Of a stretch of DNA of 64,000 nt, positions 25,719-33,270 are shown in pieces (position 1 is the stretch's first letter; each line of letters starts with the position of its first letter). Where the stretch lies: NCBI GenBank assembly GCA_031366605.1, contig JANLOO010000056.1:1-64000 (forward strand), in the 5' to 3' direction. The translations under genes and the position numbers were made by a program. The notes beneath the pieces were generated by a model. It worked only from the letters and a program-made list of their open reading frames with translations, had not been told where the DNA came from and did no database searches. The DNA comes from CALMEC01 sp031366605 (lineage in GTDB: Bacteria; Actinomycetota; Thermoleophilia; Miltoncostaeales; Miltoncostaeaceae).

Positions 25719-26221
25719 CGCTCATCGTCGACGCCGCCCCGCTCCTGGTAGCGGCCGATGAGCGCGAGCCGCTTCGCGACGCGGTGTGGGAGGTCCTACG
25801 GTCGGAGCCCCAGACCATCGTCGTGCCCGCACCGGTCACCGCAGAGGTCGACTACCTGCTCCGCACGCGACTCGGCCGGTCTGCCGCGAAGGCATTTCTG
25901 ACAGATGTCGCGGAGGGCAGGTTCGAGGTCGTGGGTCTGTCAGTGGACGATCATCGGCTGGCCCTGGAGATCGATGGCCGCCACGCCGACTTGGGGTTGG
26001 GCCTGGCGGACCTCTCGGTCATCGTGCTCGCGCACCGCTTCGGGACCCATCGGCTGTTGACGTTCGATCAGCGCCACTTCCGTGCCGTGACCGCCCTTGA
26101 CGGGCAGCCCTTCACCTTGCTCCCGGCCGACGCAGAGCTCCTCCGAACGCTGTACTGCGCGGGCGGCGACGAGCAGGCACGTCTCGGTCGCGACGCCACA
26201 TGCGAGTTGAGGGGGCCGTGA
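25715..26221 (+). CDS. PIN-domain ribonuclease toxin (VapC-like)
   Basis: 168 residues from GTG 25715, overlapping the antitoxin stop. The acidic PIN residues are present: Asp in TLIVDAAPLL, Glu in VTAEVDYLLRTRLG, Asp in GLADLSVIVLAHRFG and Asp in LLTFDQRHFRAV. PIN toxins cut RNA when not held by their antitoxin. The domain should end near FTLLPAD; about 30 extra residues (AELLRTLYCAGGDEQ and on) are not family-like and suggest that the original stop is lost. An open toxin frame beside a broken antitoxin implies it is silent, inactive or neutralised from elsewhere. Confidence 0.75.
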   Translation: MTLIVDAAPLLVAADEREPLRDAVWEVLRSEPQTIVVPAPVTAEVDYLLRTRLGRSAAKAFLTDVAEGRFEVVGLSVDDHRLALEIDGRHADLGLGLADLSVIVLAHRFGTHRLLTFDQRHFRAVTALDGQPFTLLPADAELLRTLYCAGGDEQARLGRDATCELRGP

Positions 26222-26268
26222 AGCCCCCAAGTCCGCGGCGAACAGCGCCGCGGCCCGATCAGGTCCGC

Positions 26269-27062
26269 TCAGCTCTGACGCGCGAAGATCAGCTCGGTCA
26301 GGGCGGCCAAGTCGTCGGTCGGGCCGGGCACCGCGGTCAGGAACGCCTCGGCGCGGGCGTGGCTCTCCGACGCGAGCGCCCGGGCGCGCGCAAGACCGTG
26401 GAAGCTGACATAGGTGTGATCTTGCCGTGGCGCTCGTCTGCGCCGACGGGCTTGCCGAGGGCCTCCTCGTCGCCTGCGACGTCCAGGATGTCGACGACGA
26501 TCTGAAACAGCAGGCCCAGCTCATTCGCGAATGCGCGCAAGGCGGTCGCGACCCCCGGCTCGGGCCGCGTGGAGATCACGGCGCACCGGACCGCGGCGGC
26601 GATCAGCCGGCCGGTCTTGAGCAGGTGGACCTGACGCAACGCGTCGGCCGATCGTCGACCGTGGTCGCGCAGGTCGAGGAACTGCCCGCCGACCATGCCG
26701 TTGACGCCCGAGGCCGCGGAGAGCTCGGTGATGATGCCGAGGCGCGTGGCGGGCCCTCCTGGCTGGTGCTCGGCGACCAGACGGATCGCCTCGGCAAACA
26801 GTGCGTCGCCTGCAAGGATCGCGGCGTCCTCACCGAACGCGCGGTGGCACGTCGGCCGGCCGCGACGCAGGTCGTCATCGTCCATCGACGGCAGGTCGTC
26901 GTGGAGCAGGGTGTACGTGTGGATGAGCTCCAACGCCGCTGCGGTCGGCAGGAGATCCTCGGGATCGTGGCCCAGGCCCTCGCATGTCGCCAGGCACAGC
27001 ACCGGGCGGATGCGCTTGCCGCCTGCAAGCAGTGAGTAGCGCATCGCCTCGACCAGGCCCTC
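26269..27062 (-). pseudogene. Farnesyl/geranyl diphosphate synthase, 5'-truncated and frameshifted
   Basis: Minus strand: EGLVEAMRYSLLAGGKRIRPVL, first Asp-rich motif LLHDDLPSMDDDDLRRGRP, then GKPVGADERHGKIT. At 26411-26420 an extra 2 bp shift the frame; beyond it the other frame restores the family C-terminus (YVSFHGLARARALASESHA, ending LTELIFARQS and TGA at 26269-26271). The second Asp-rich motif reads IVVDILDV instead of IVDDILD. The first 25-30 codons are missing, the homology ending at about 27062 where unrelated sequence begins. Three lesions make it a clear pseudogene. A different, intact polyprenyl synthase lies at 46756. Confidence 0.85.
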
Positions 27063-27063
27063 G

Positions 27064-27664
27064 GTGCACGTGTCGCCGATTCCTTGCCCTTGGTGGAACG
27101 CTGAGTCCCGCTTTGAGTTCGAGCGGCGGATAGTCGCGGACCATCCCGAGAGGTTCGAGGATGTGAACCTCTACTCGTGCGGGGCCTGTGCCATGCCCAT
27201 ATTCGGCGACGACACGGACGATGGGCCTAATCGGATGATCTTCCTTTGGTGGCGCCCTGTCGGGCACGAGACGCCCGACTACGAGGGGTTCCGGACAGGA
27301 TCGCGGAAGCTGCTCGCGAGGGTCATCGGTGTATGAGCATGACGCGCCAAACGCCGCCGCTGTAATGGCTCGTCGGGTCGCGCAGGCTACCGCGTTGGAC
27401 CTTGGGGCTCGGAAGGACAATCTCATCAACCAACTGGCCCGGCTCCGCGACGCAGGCAAGATCACCCAGTCGCTCTTCGAGGTGGCAGAGAAGCTCCGAC
27501 TGAGCGGCAACGACGGTGCCCACCCAGCCGACTCGGTCACCGTGCAGGAGGCACAGCAACTGCTCTCGTTCCTCGACGCTCTCCTCCTATACGTCTACGG
27601 TCTGCCATCCAAGTTAAGACTCGCGACGGACCCACCCACCGAGGGAGCGGCTGCGACACCGTAG
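27064..27664 (+). pseudogene. DUF4145-like protein, apparently frameshifted
   Basis: Two overlapping plus-strand frames look like one gene. The first (to 27336) has FERRIVADHPERFEDVNLYS, CGACAMPIFGDD (a Cys pair) and MIFLWWRPVGHETPDYEGF. The second (27329-27664) has APNAAAVMARRVAQATALDL, KDNLINQLARLRDAGKITQSL, LRLSGNDGAHPADSVTVQEA and FLDALLLYVYGLPSKL, the usual C-terminal half of DUF4145 proteins. A shift near 27320-27335 would join them. Function is unknown; the family often occurs in mobile DNA. It starts exactly where the truncated prenyl synthase ends, marking a rearrangement junction. Confidence 0.55.
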
Positions 27665-27983
27665 ACGCCAGTCCCGCTCTGGATTACGAGGAGTTTCGAT
27701 CCGGCGAACATCGACGGGCCGCTTATCGCCGAACCCCCGAGGAGGAAATGCTCCCCCTCCTGCATCGTCCCCCGCCCTGTCCGGAGCGCTCCCGCCAGGA
27801 CACGGACCAGTCCCCAAGCGTGGCCCGGCGAACATGCGTCGGACCCTACGACCTGGAAGGACCGGAGAGGAAAAATGGTCCCTCCAAGCTCGCCGTGTTG
27901 ACCCCAGCGTTGACCCCTCTGCAAATTGCAGTTTCAAAGAGGTCTACGGCGAAGCGTGATCCTTTACGTGGAAAGGGATCACG
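27665..27983. other. Gene-free stretch left of the middle attachment repeat
   Basis: No gene recognised. It includes the paired motif GTGTTGACCCCAGCGTTGACCCC (about 27895-27918), similar to the pair right of the left attachment repeat, and CGTGATCCTTTACGTGGAAAGGGATCACGGG just before the repeat, whose GTGATCC and GGGATCAC parts can form a hairpin. Base composition is lower in GC than the neighbouring operons. Confidence 0.4.
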
Positions 27984-28030
27984 GGGCATGGGCCGTGAAG
28001 GGATCGAACCTTCGACCTTGGGATTAAGAG
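27984..28030 (-). repeat. Partial tRNA-Lys copy (attachment-site repeat, copy 2)
   Basis: 47 bp identical to 32508-32554, covering the 3' half of tRNA-Lys and 5 bp beyond the discriminator base. Identity past the tRNA end shows a recombination core rather than chance tRNA similarity. It separates the 13.7-kb left module from the 4.5-kb right module. The perfect match to the tRNA copy, against one mismatch in the left copy, suggests the right module inserted more recently or has been kept by gene conversion. Confidence 0.85.
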
Positions 28031-28339
28031 GCTCCTGACCGGGATGTCGGGTAATGCGGTCTGGTGTTGCTGCGTCCGTCTTGAACGGCATCTGGACCAG
28101 TCGGCAGCGGTGTAAGTGATGTCCTGTGCCGTCGCGTTGTGAGGCGTTCGTTTGCACTCCGGTTTGCATCAGAGGCCGCGTGGGGACTGCTGGCGATAGA
28201 CGCCAGTCGTCCAGTCCGCGGAGGCCCGAACCAGCCCACAGGTCGCATGCGGAGCGCCCTTCTCCGCGGACCGAGCGCGCTCCGCGTTACCGGCTTGAGT
28301 TCAGGAGGGGATGCCGGGCGGGCCGGGGATCTGATCTCG

Positions 28340-28755
28340 ATCCCGTACTCGGCTGCGGTGGCCATCATCCGCACAGGGTCAAACGGCTGGACGGATGCCG
28401 GCTGGAGGGTGAGGGACTGCGCCGGCTCGGACAGCTCGCGCATGACGTTTTCGAAGCCGGCGGGCTCGGCGACGAGGAGGAAGCGGGCCTCGGGTGAGGT
28501 GACCTCGAACGTGTGCGGGACTGTCGCGCGGGCCGTACACGAACGACCCGGCGGGCGGCTTGATCACTTGGCCGCCGACCCAGAAGGCCAGCTTGCCTTC
28601 GGTGACGTAGAACCACTCGTCTTCGTTGTGGTGGACGTGCAGCGGTGAACCGGCGTCCTTGCAGCGCGAGATGCTCGATCACGGCGACGCGGCCGTCGGT
28701 TGTCTCGGCCGAGGACTTGATCGCGGCCGGCACGCCGAGGAACCACCGTCGGTCA
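28340..28755 (-). pseudogene. Cupin-domain protein with two frameshifts
   Basis: Minus strand, three frames in turn: DPIDRRWFLGVPAAIKSSAE and TTDGRVAVIEHLA, then SPLHVHHNEDEWFYVTEGKL and AFWVGGQVIKPPAGSFVYGP, then TFEVTSPEARFLLVAEPAGF and ENVMRELSEPAQSLTL. Assembled, this is a single-cupin protein related to quercetin-2,3-dioxygenase-like cupins, with metal ligands HVHHNEDEW visible. Indels near 28655 and 28525 break the frame. Joined readings are family-like throughout, so these are recent lesions (or sequencing errors). Confidence 0.75.
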
Positions 28756-28908
28756 ATGGGATCCTATCCGCCAACACGATCGGTCGCGACCACGATTTCG
28801 GTGAATCCACCGCGGCTGTTTACGAGCTATCTCCTGGATTTCGGGGCGAATCGAGTGTCCTGAACACCACGCCCATCCGGGAGCCTCCTTTGGGCGTGGG
28901 TCGTCGGG

Positions 28909-29274
28909 TCAGTAGCTGAAGACGGTCGCCGCGTCCTCGCCGATCCACTGCCATAAGGGAGTGGCACCGGCCAGCCGGGCGTTGTCGACGAGTTGCGCTT
29001 CGTCAAGCTTCTTCGAGTTGAAGCAGATCGGGCATACAAGTAGCTCGCCGCCGCGCTCGGCGAACTGCTGAAAGAGCCGTGCGAGCGGCGGGCAGCCGTC
29101 GCAGGCGACCGCATCTGCGATGCCGGGCAACGCGAGCCGGACAGCCTCTTTCGTCAAGAACATCGCCACTCGCCGACCCTGTTCGAGAGCGCCGCCGGCG
29201 ACGAGGAACGCGACGGTGACGGTCTCGGCGTCCTCCAGACCGGTCGACAGATTGATTACGGCCTTGTTGGTCAT
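28909..29274 (-). CDS. DsrE-family protein
   Basis: 121 residues: MTNKAVINLSTGLEDAETVT, then VAFLVAGGALEQGRRVAMFL, VCPICFNSKKLDEAQLVDNA, and WQWIGEDAATVFSY. The fold and the conserved Cys in the CPIC loop match DsrE/DsrF-like sulfur-relay proteins, and the small actinobacterial members near persulfide or peroxide functions. It is a single intact gene in the right module, minus strand, between a broken cupin and the glycosyltransferase. The role is probably sulfur or redox handling, but the partner is unknown. Confidence 0.8.
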   Translation of the reverse strand: MTNKAVINLSTGLEDAETVTVAFLVAGGALEQGRRVAMFLTKEAVRLALPGIADAVACDGCPPLARLFQQFAERGGELLVCPICFNSKKLDEAQLVDNARLAGATPLWQWIGEDAATVFSY

Positions 29275-29466
29275 CGTCTTCTCCTTGTTCGGTCGCGTCA
29301 GGTGAGTGGCCTGAACGCTTTGACTGTCGTTCCGTGGGCGCCAAACGTTACGTAGGTCTTCTTTTGATCTCGCTCTTCAGAACATCGACGTCGATCCCAA
29401 CACCTGAGGCCATGAATTAACCCTTTCCGTCGCTACTGACCGTAATCACGATGTGCAGCCGTTCTC

Positions 29467-31590
29467 CTAGAGCAGCTCCGCGATCCGTGCCGCCGCGCGC
29501 GCGGCACCGTCGGTCTCGACCGGTCTGTAATCGACGTCGCGGCCGATCTCGGATGCGATCGCCTGGGCGATCGCATCCGGCGTCGCTTGGTCGAAGTCCA
29601 TGCAGCGGCCCGCGCCGTAGCGGGCGAGGCGGTGACGCACGTGGAAGTTCTGCTCGAAATGGTGGCGGAGCGGGAAATAGAGGAACGGCCGCTGGTTGGC
29701 TGCCAGCTCCATCGTCGTGGTCAGGCCTCCCTGGACGATCGCGAGGTCGCACGCGCCGAGGTGCCGGTAGAGGTCGGGCACGTACCCGCGCATGTCGAGA
29801 CCTTCGGCCGTGGGCAACGTCGCCGGATCGATCCGCGGTCCCGCGACCACGATCATCCGCAGCGCAGGCATACGCTCCTTGGCCTGCGGGAAAGCCGCGA
29901 CCACCCGCCGGAGCAGGTCGGCGCCGACACCGGAACCGCCGACCGTGACGACGCAGAACTGCTAGTCGTCCTCGTACCCGAGGTGGGAGCGCAGCGCGTC
30001 ACCGTCGGCGAGTTCCGGGGGGTCGAAGCCCGTGATGTAGCCGGTGAAGTCGAAGTGGTCGCGCATCCAGTCGCGAATCAGCGGCAGGCCTGGGCCAAAC
30101 GCATCCGGGACGATGTCGTCGTCGTTGCCGACGTAGATCGCGCAGTCGCGGACGCGCGGGAAGCGCGCGATGTGATCGATCATTTCGGCGTTGTAATCGG
30201 CAGCGATGAAAGCCTCGCGCTCGCCGCCGTCCGGCATCGGCAACCAGCCGACGAAGTCGGTCAGCCAGGCGTAGGCGGCACACTTGAGCTCTGGGTTCTC
30301 GTGGAGGTAGTAGTCGAGCTCCCATGCCTCGTCGCCGATCCAGAGGTCGTACTGGTCGTCGCGGACGAGGTCGTGGAAGACCATGAAGTTCGAGAGCAGG
30401 ATCTCGTCCATCCTGCGGATCGCCTGGAAGCAGTGCAGGTCGTGCTCGGCGCTCTCGCTCTCGATGTGCCCCGATTCGTTTGCGAGCAGCGCGCTCGCGG
30501 GGTGGATGCGTTCGCCGCGCGTCTCCAACGCCGCCGTCACCGGGTGCTGCGCGAGCCAGTCGATCTCGAGATCGGGGTGCAGCCTCCGCAGCTCGTCGGC
30601 GATCGCGACGTCGCGCCGCGCGTGCCCGAGGCCGATCGGCGACGACACATACAGCGCGCGCTTGCGGCGTGCCCTGCCCCGAACCCACGTGCGCGGAGCA
30701 GGGGGTGGCACGAGGAAGTCGCGCAGCAGAAGGTTGACTTTGACCGGGTCGCGGACATGCGGCCCGTGACTCGCCCCCTCGAGCAGGACGATCTCGCCGC
30801 CGAGCGCCTCGGCGAGCGCGATGCCGCGGCCGGGACCGGTGATCGCGTCTGCGCCGCCCTGGACGATGAGCACCGGGCAGCCGACGCGCCGGCAGAGCTC
30901 CCGCGTCTGCTCCTCCGAGAGATGCCGCGCGAGCGCGGTGGCCATCAGTGTCTCGGGCGAGGTTTCGAGGCCCCAACCGACGCAATCCTCGATCGCCTTG
31001 GTCGAATGCGGCTCGGTGAACATCCGCGAGAAGAAGAACTCGAGGAAGCCGCGGAAGTCGCGCAACCAGTAGTGCCGGTTGTACTTCGCCCACCCCTCCT
31101 CGCTGTCGAGTTCCTCCTCGAACGACGTCGTCCGTCCCGGCAGCGGCTGTCCCAGCGGTACGGAGGGGCAGATGAAGACGGCGCCGTCGACGCGCTCCGG
31201 ATGCTCGGCCGCGATCAGGAGCGCCCGCTGCGCGCCGAGCGAGAGCGACACGAGCACCGCGCTTTGAGTGTCCGTCGCGTCCATCACCGCAAGCGCGTCC
31301 GCCGCGTACTCCCGCTCCGCGTACGCATCCGATTCGCCGGGGCGATCGGAGCGGCCGTTGCCGCGCCCATCGAAGGTGAGGACGCGGCAGTAACGCGCGA
31401 GGTACGGGATCTGCATCTTCCACTGCCGTGAATGAACGATCGACCAGGTCGGTAGCAGCAGGACCGTCGGGCCATCCGAGCCGTAGACCTCGTAAGAAAG
31501 GCTGACGCCCTCGCGCTCGACGAAGCCCGACTCGTCCGGGTACCGCGCGCGCGTCTGCTCACGCACGCGCGGCTGCTCAGCTACCGCCAT
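29467..31590 (-). pseudogene. Alpha/beta-hydrolase-glycosyltransferase fusion with an in-frame TAG
   Basis: A single frame of 708 codons with one internal TAG at 29962-29964. Residues 1-280 are an alpha/beta hydrolase: VLLLPTWSIVHSRQWK, nucleophile Ser in LVSLSLGAQRAL, acid GGADAITGPG and His in GASHGPHV. After a Pro/Arg linker (PPPAPRTWVRGRARRKR) comes a GT-B glycosyltransferase: YVSSPIGLGHARRDVAIADEL in the N-domain and, after the TAG, FCVVTVGGSGVGADLLRRVV, then GYVPDLYRHLGACDLAIVQGG in the donor-binding domain. The stop falls at the inter-domain boundary, in place of a coding residue. Without readthrough the donor domain is lost. ATG 31590 overlaps the TetR gene by 14 bp. Confidence 0.75.
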
Positions 31591-32188
31591 CCGCGACCCA
31601 TTCCTCGATCCACGCGAGCAGCTCGCGTTGCCCCGTCTCGATCCCCGAGAGCCGCTCGAGCATGATCCCCTCGTTGAAAGTGATCACGAGCGACACGAGG
31701 GCCTCCAGCGGCATCTCGATCCGCAGTTCCTCCCGCACGGGCGCGAACGCGTCCGCCAGCACCGCGCGCCAGGCGTCGTTGACGCCGACGATCCGTGTCC
31801 GCAACTCCGGCCGGTTCCACGCGAGCGCCTGCAGCTCAAACCAGACCTTTTGGTACGGCCTGTCCTGCTCGAGGTAGCGCATCGCCGCACCCCACTTTTC
31901 AACGAAAGGCATGTCAGCCGCGTACAACTCCCGCTGACGCGCGATCAGCGCATTCGTGAACCGCTCCAGCACTCGAACGAGCAAGTTCTCGACGGAATCG
32001 AAGTAGTAGTGGACGAGCCCGTGGTTGACCCCCGCCTCCTCGGCAACACGACGCGTCGTAATCCCAGCGCCCCCGACATCGAGCAGCAACCGCTCCGCAG
32101 CGTCGAGCAACGCTGCCTCCGCCACGCTGCGGCGGTTCGGCGCATCCACCGTCGAAGCAGACCTGCCGCTATCCAGCTCCTCAGTCAT
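31577..32188 (-). CDS. TetR-family regulator
   Basis: 203 residues from ATG 32188. DNA-binding domain: AALLDAAERLLLDVGGAGIT, TRRVAEEAGVNHGLVHYYFD, then SVENLLVRVLERF. The ligand domain contains EKWGAAMRYLEQDRPYQKVW and ends EGIMLERLSGIETGQRELLA. It is upstream of and overlaps the hydrolase-glycosyltransferase gene, which it probably controls together with itself. Two TCGACTAA repeats lie immediately before its start. Confidence 0.87.
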   Translation of the reverse strand: MTEELDSGRSASTVDAPNRRSVAEAALLDAAERLLLDVGGAGITTRRVAEEAGVNHGLVHYYFDSVENLLVRVLERFTNALIARQRELYAADMPFVEKWGAAMRYLEQDRPYQKVWFELQALAWNRPELRTRIVGVNDAWRAVLADAFAPVREELRIEMPLEALVSLVITFNEGIMLERLSGIETGQRELLAWIEEWVADGGS

Positions 32189-32209
32189 TCGACTAAGACA
32201 ATCGACTAA
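32189..32209 (-). promoter_or_regulatory. Direct-repeat operator candidate at the TetR start
   Basis: TCGACTAA occurs at 32189-32196 and 32202-32209, 13 bp apart, in the context ATTCGACTAAGACAATCGAC. The repeat abuts the ATG of the TetR gene, so the transcript is short-leadered or leaderless and the site is well placed for autorepression. It is a direct repeat, not the usual TetR palindrome, so it might instead be part of the promoter. Confidence 0.45.
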
Positions 32210-32507
32210 ACTCCGGTCGCTGTCAACCCCCCAGCGCCAGCGAGGCGGCCCACCGCGGGACTCGACTCTCGGACAGCGAAACGTTTGGCCGGGGCCGAAC
32301 ACGACTGAACCGCCGCGGCTCCAGGACGCGCCGACGGCTTATCCGGCCGCATTCGCCCTCACGCCCGCGGTCTCGGAGGTTGCCATGCGCACCGCACACA
32401 TCTCGCGTAGCGCTTCGTCGTTGCGACGAGCTGGCTTCGAGATAGGACCCCGTCCGGGGTTCATCCCTCGCGTCATGGTTGCAGCCGATTGCCCCCGGAC
32501 AAACAGT
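32210..32507. other. Gene-free stretch between TetR and the tRNA
   Basis: No protein gene supported. It contains small inverted repeats (CGTCGTTGCGACG at about 32422-32434; ACCCCGTCCGGGGTTCAT near 32448) but nothing recognisable as an integrase or excisionase. It is the right end of the right module, where an integrase gene would be expected in a functional element. Confidence 0.4.
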
Positions 32508-32554
32508 GGGCATGGGCCGTGAAGGGATCGAACCTTCGACCTTGGGATTAAGAG
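32508..32554 (-). repeat. Attachment core within the intact tRNA-Lys (copy 3)
   Basis: This is the copy shared with 27984-28030 (47/47 identical) and largely with 14246-14289. It comprises 5 bp of flank plus the tRNA 3' half up to the anticodon loop. Because the intact tRNA is on this side, the gene is regenerated by the inserted DNA, the usual arrangement that keeps the host tRNA functional. Confidence 0.85.
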
Positions 32555-32585
32555 TCCCCTGCTCTACCAGCTGAGCTAACGGCCC
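32513..32585 (-). tRNA. tRNA-Lys (anticodon CTT)
   Basis: 73 nt on the minus strand. Acceptor arm GGGCCGT pairs with ACGGCCC, discriminator A. D-arm is GCTCAGCTGGTAGAGC. The anticodon loop is CTCTTAA with anticodon CTT (Lys), with a G-A mismatch at the first pair of the anticodon stem. T-arm is GAAGGTTCGATCCCTTC. No CCA is encoded. It is the integration target for the accessory region to its left. Confidence 0.95.
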
Positions 32586-32624
32586 GCGGCGCGGGATGTT
32601 ACCACCAGTCGGTTTCGGGAGCCG

Positions 32625-33248
32625 CTACGGGGTAACGGGTGATCCCGGGGTGACCGGAGCGGTGGCGGTCGGCGTGGGCACCGTCGGGGTCGGCGCCACC
32701 GGCGTGGATTTGAGTCGATCCAGCGCGGTCTTGGCGTTCTGGCTCAGCGTCGACCCTTTGGGTGCGAGCTGCTGTGCCCGTTGATAGGCCAATCGCGCGG
32801 TCAGGACTTGGTTCGCGGTCTCGGCCGACTGTCCATATGTCAGGAACGCATCGGCATCGGTGGGATGCGCCTTGGTGTAGGTCTGCAACACCTGGAGGCG
32901 TTGGCCGACTTGTTGGCCCAACCCCCCGAGCAGAGCCTGCAGCTCAGCGTTGTTCTTGGCGCCCACCCCGATCGCCTTCTGCAATGTCACGGCTTCGTCC
33001 TGGGTGCGGTTCGCGCCGCGATAGAGCGCCGCCAGTGACACGAGCGCGTCAATGTTGTCAGGGGTCGTCTTGACGCGATTCTCCGCGTCTTTCAGGACCT
33101 GCTGCGTTTGCGATCCGGTTCCACTGTCGCCGAATACCACGAGACCGAGCACGATTGGCAGGACACCCACGAACGCGGCGGCGCAGATGATCGAAACGAT
33201 CACCACCATCCTGCGGGTCCTCTTCTGATCGAGCAGCACGATCAGCAA
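32625..33248 (-). CDS. Membrane-anchored TPR protein
   Basis: 207 residues. A single N-terminal membrane helix (MVVIVSIICAAAFVGVLPIV) is followed by two to three tetratricopeptide-like helix pairs (NIDALVSLAALYRGANRTQD, DADAFLTYGQSAETANQVLT, ARLAYQRAQQLAPKGSTLSQ). The C-terminal tail is Pro/Thr-rich (VAPTPTVPTPTATAPVTPGS), so the protein is probably exposed outside the membrane. The start is uncertain: TTG at 33248 or an internal GTG. No partner is identifiable; it is the first chromosomal gene right of the tRNA. Confidence 0.7.
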   Translation of the reverse strand: MLIVLLDQKRTRRMVVIVSIICAAAFVGVLPIVLGLVVFGDSGTGSQTQQVLKDAENRVKTTPDNIDALVSLAALYRGANRTQDEAVTLQKAIGVGAKNNAELQALLGGLGQQVGQRLQVLQTYTKAHPTDADAFLTYGQSAETANQVLTARLAYQRAQQLAPKGSTLSQNAKTALDRLKSTPVAPTPTVPTPTATAPVTPGSPVTP

Positions 33249-33270
33249 GGTAACACAGCCGCCCCGACGG

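Larger units (their letters stand above)
14246..32554. mobile_element. tRNA-Lys-associated genomic island, two tandem modules
   Basis: The intact tRNA-Lys (32513-32585) and partial copies at 27984-28030 and 14246-14289 divide 18.3 kb into a 13.7-kb left and a 4.5-kb right module. All three copies face the same way, as expected of repeated integration at one tRNA 3' end. Cargo is metabolic plus decayed genes, with several pseudogenes, an IS630 copy and a toxin remnant, unlike the tidy operons outside. No integrase, excisionase or conjugation gene is recognisable, so the elements look immobilised. The unit is inferred from the repeats and gene content. Confidence 0.65.

Noticed and set aside
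27984..28030. Second tRNA-Lys gene
   Set aside because: Same reason: it stops in the anticodon loop and is followed by unrelated sequence.
28031..28339. Extension of the cupin frame to 28024
   Set aside because: The extra 100 codons have no cupin similarity and run through the attachment repeat; this is non-coding frame continuation.
29587..31431. 614-codon plus-strand frame opposite the hydrolase-glycosyltransferase gene
   Set aside because: Its translation is low-complexity and antisense to clearly recognisable domains.
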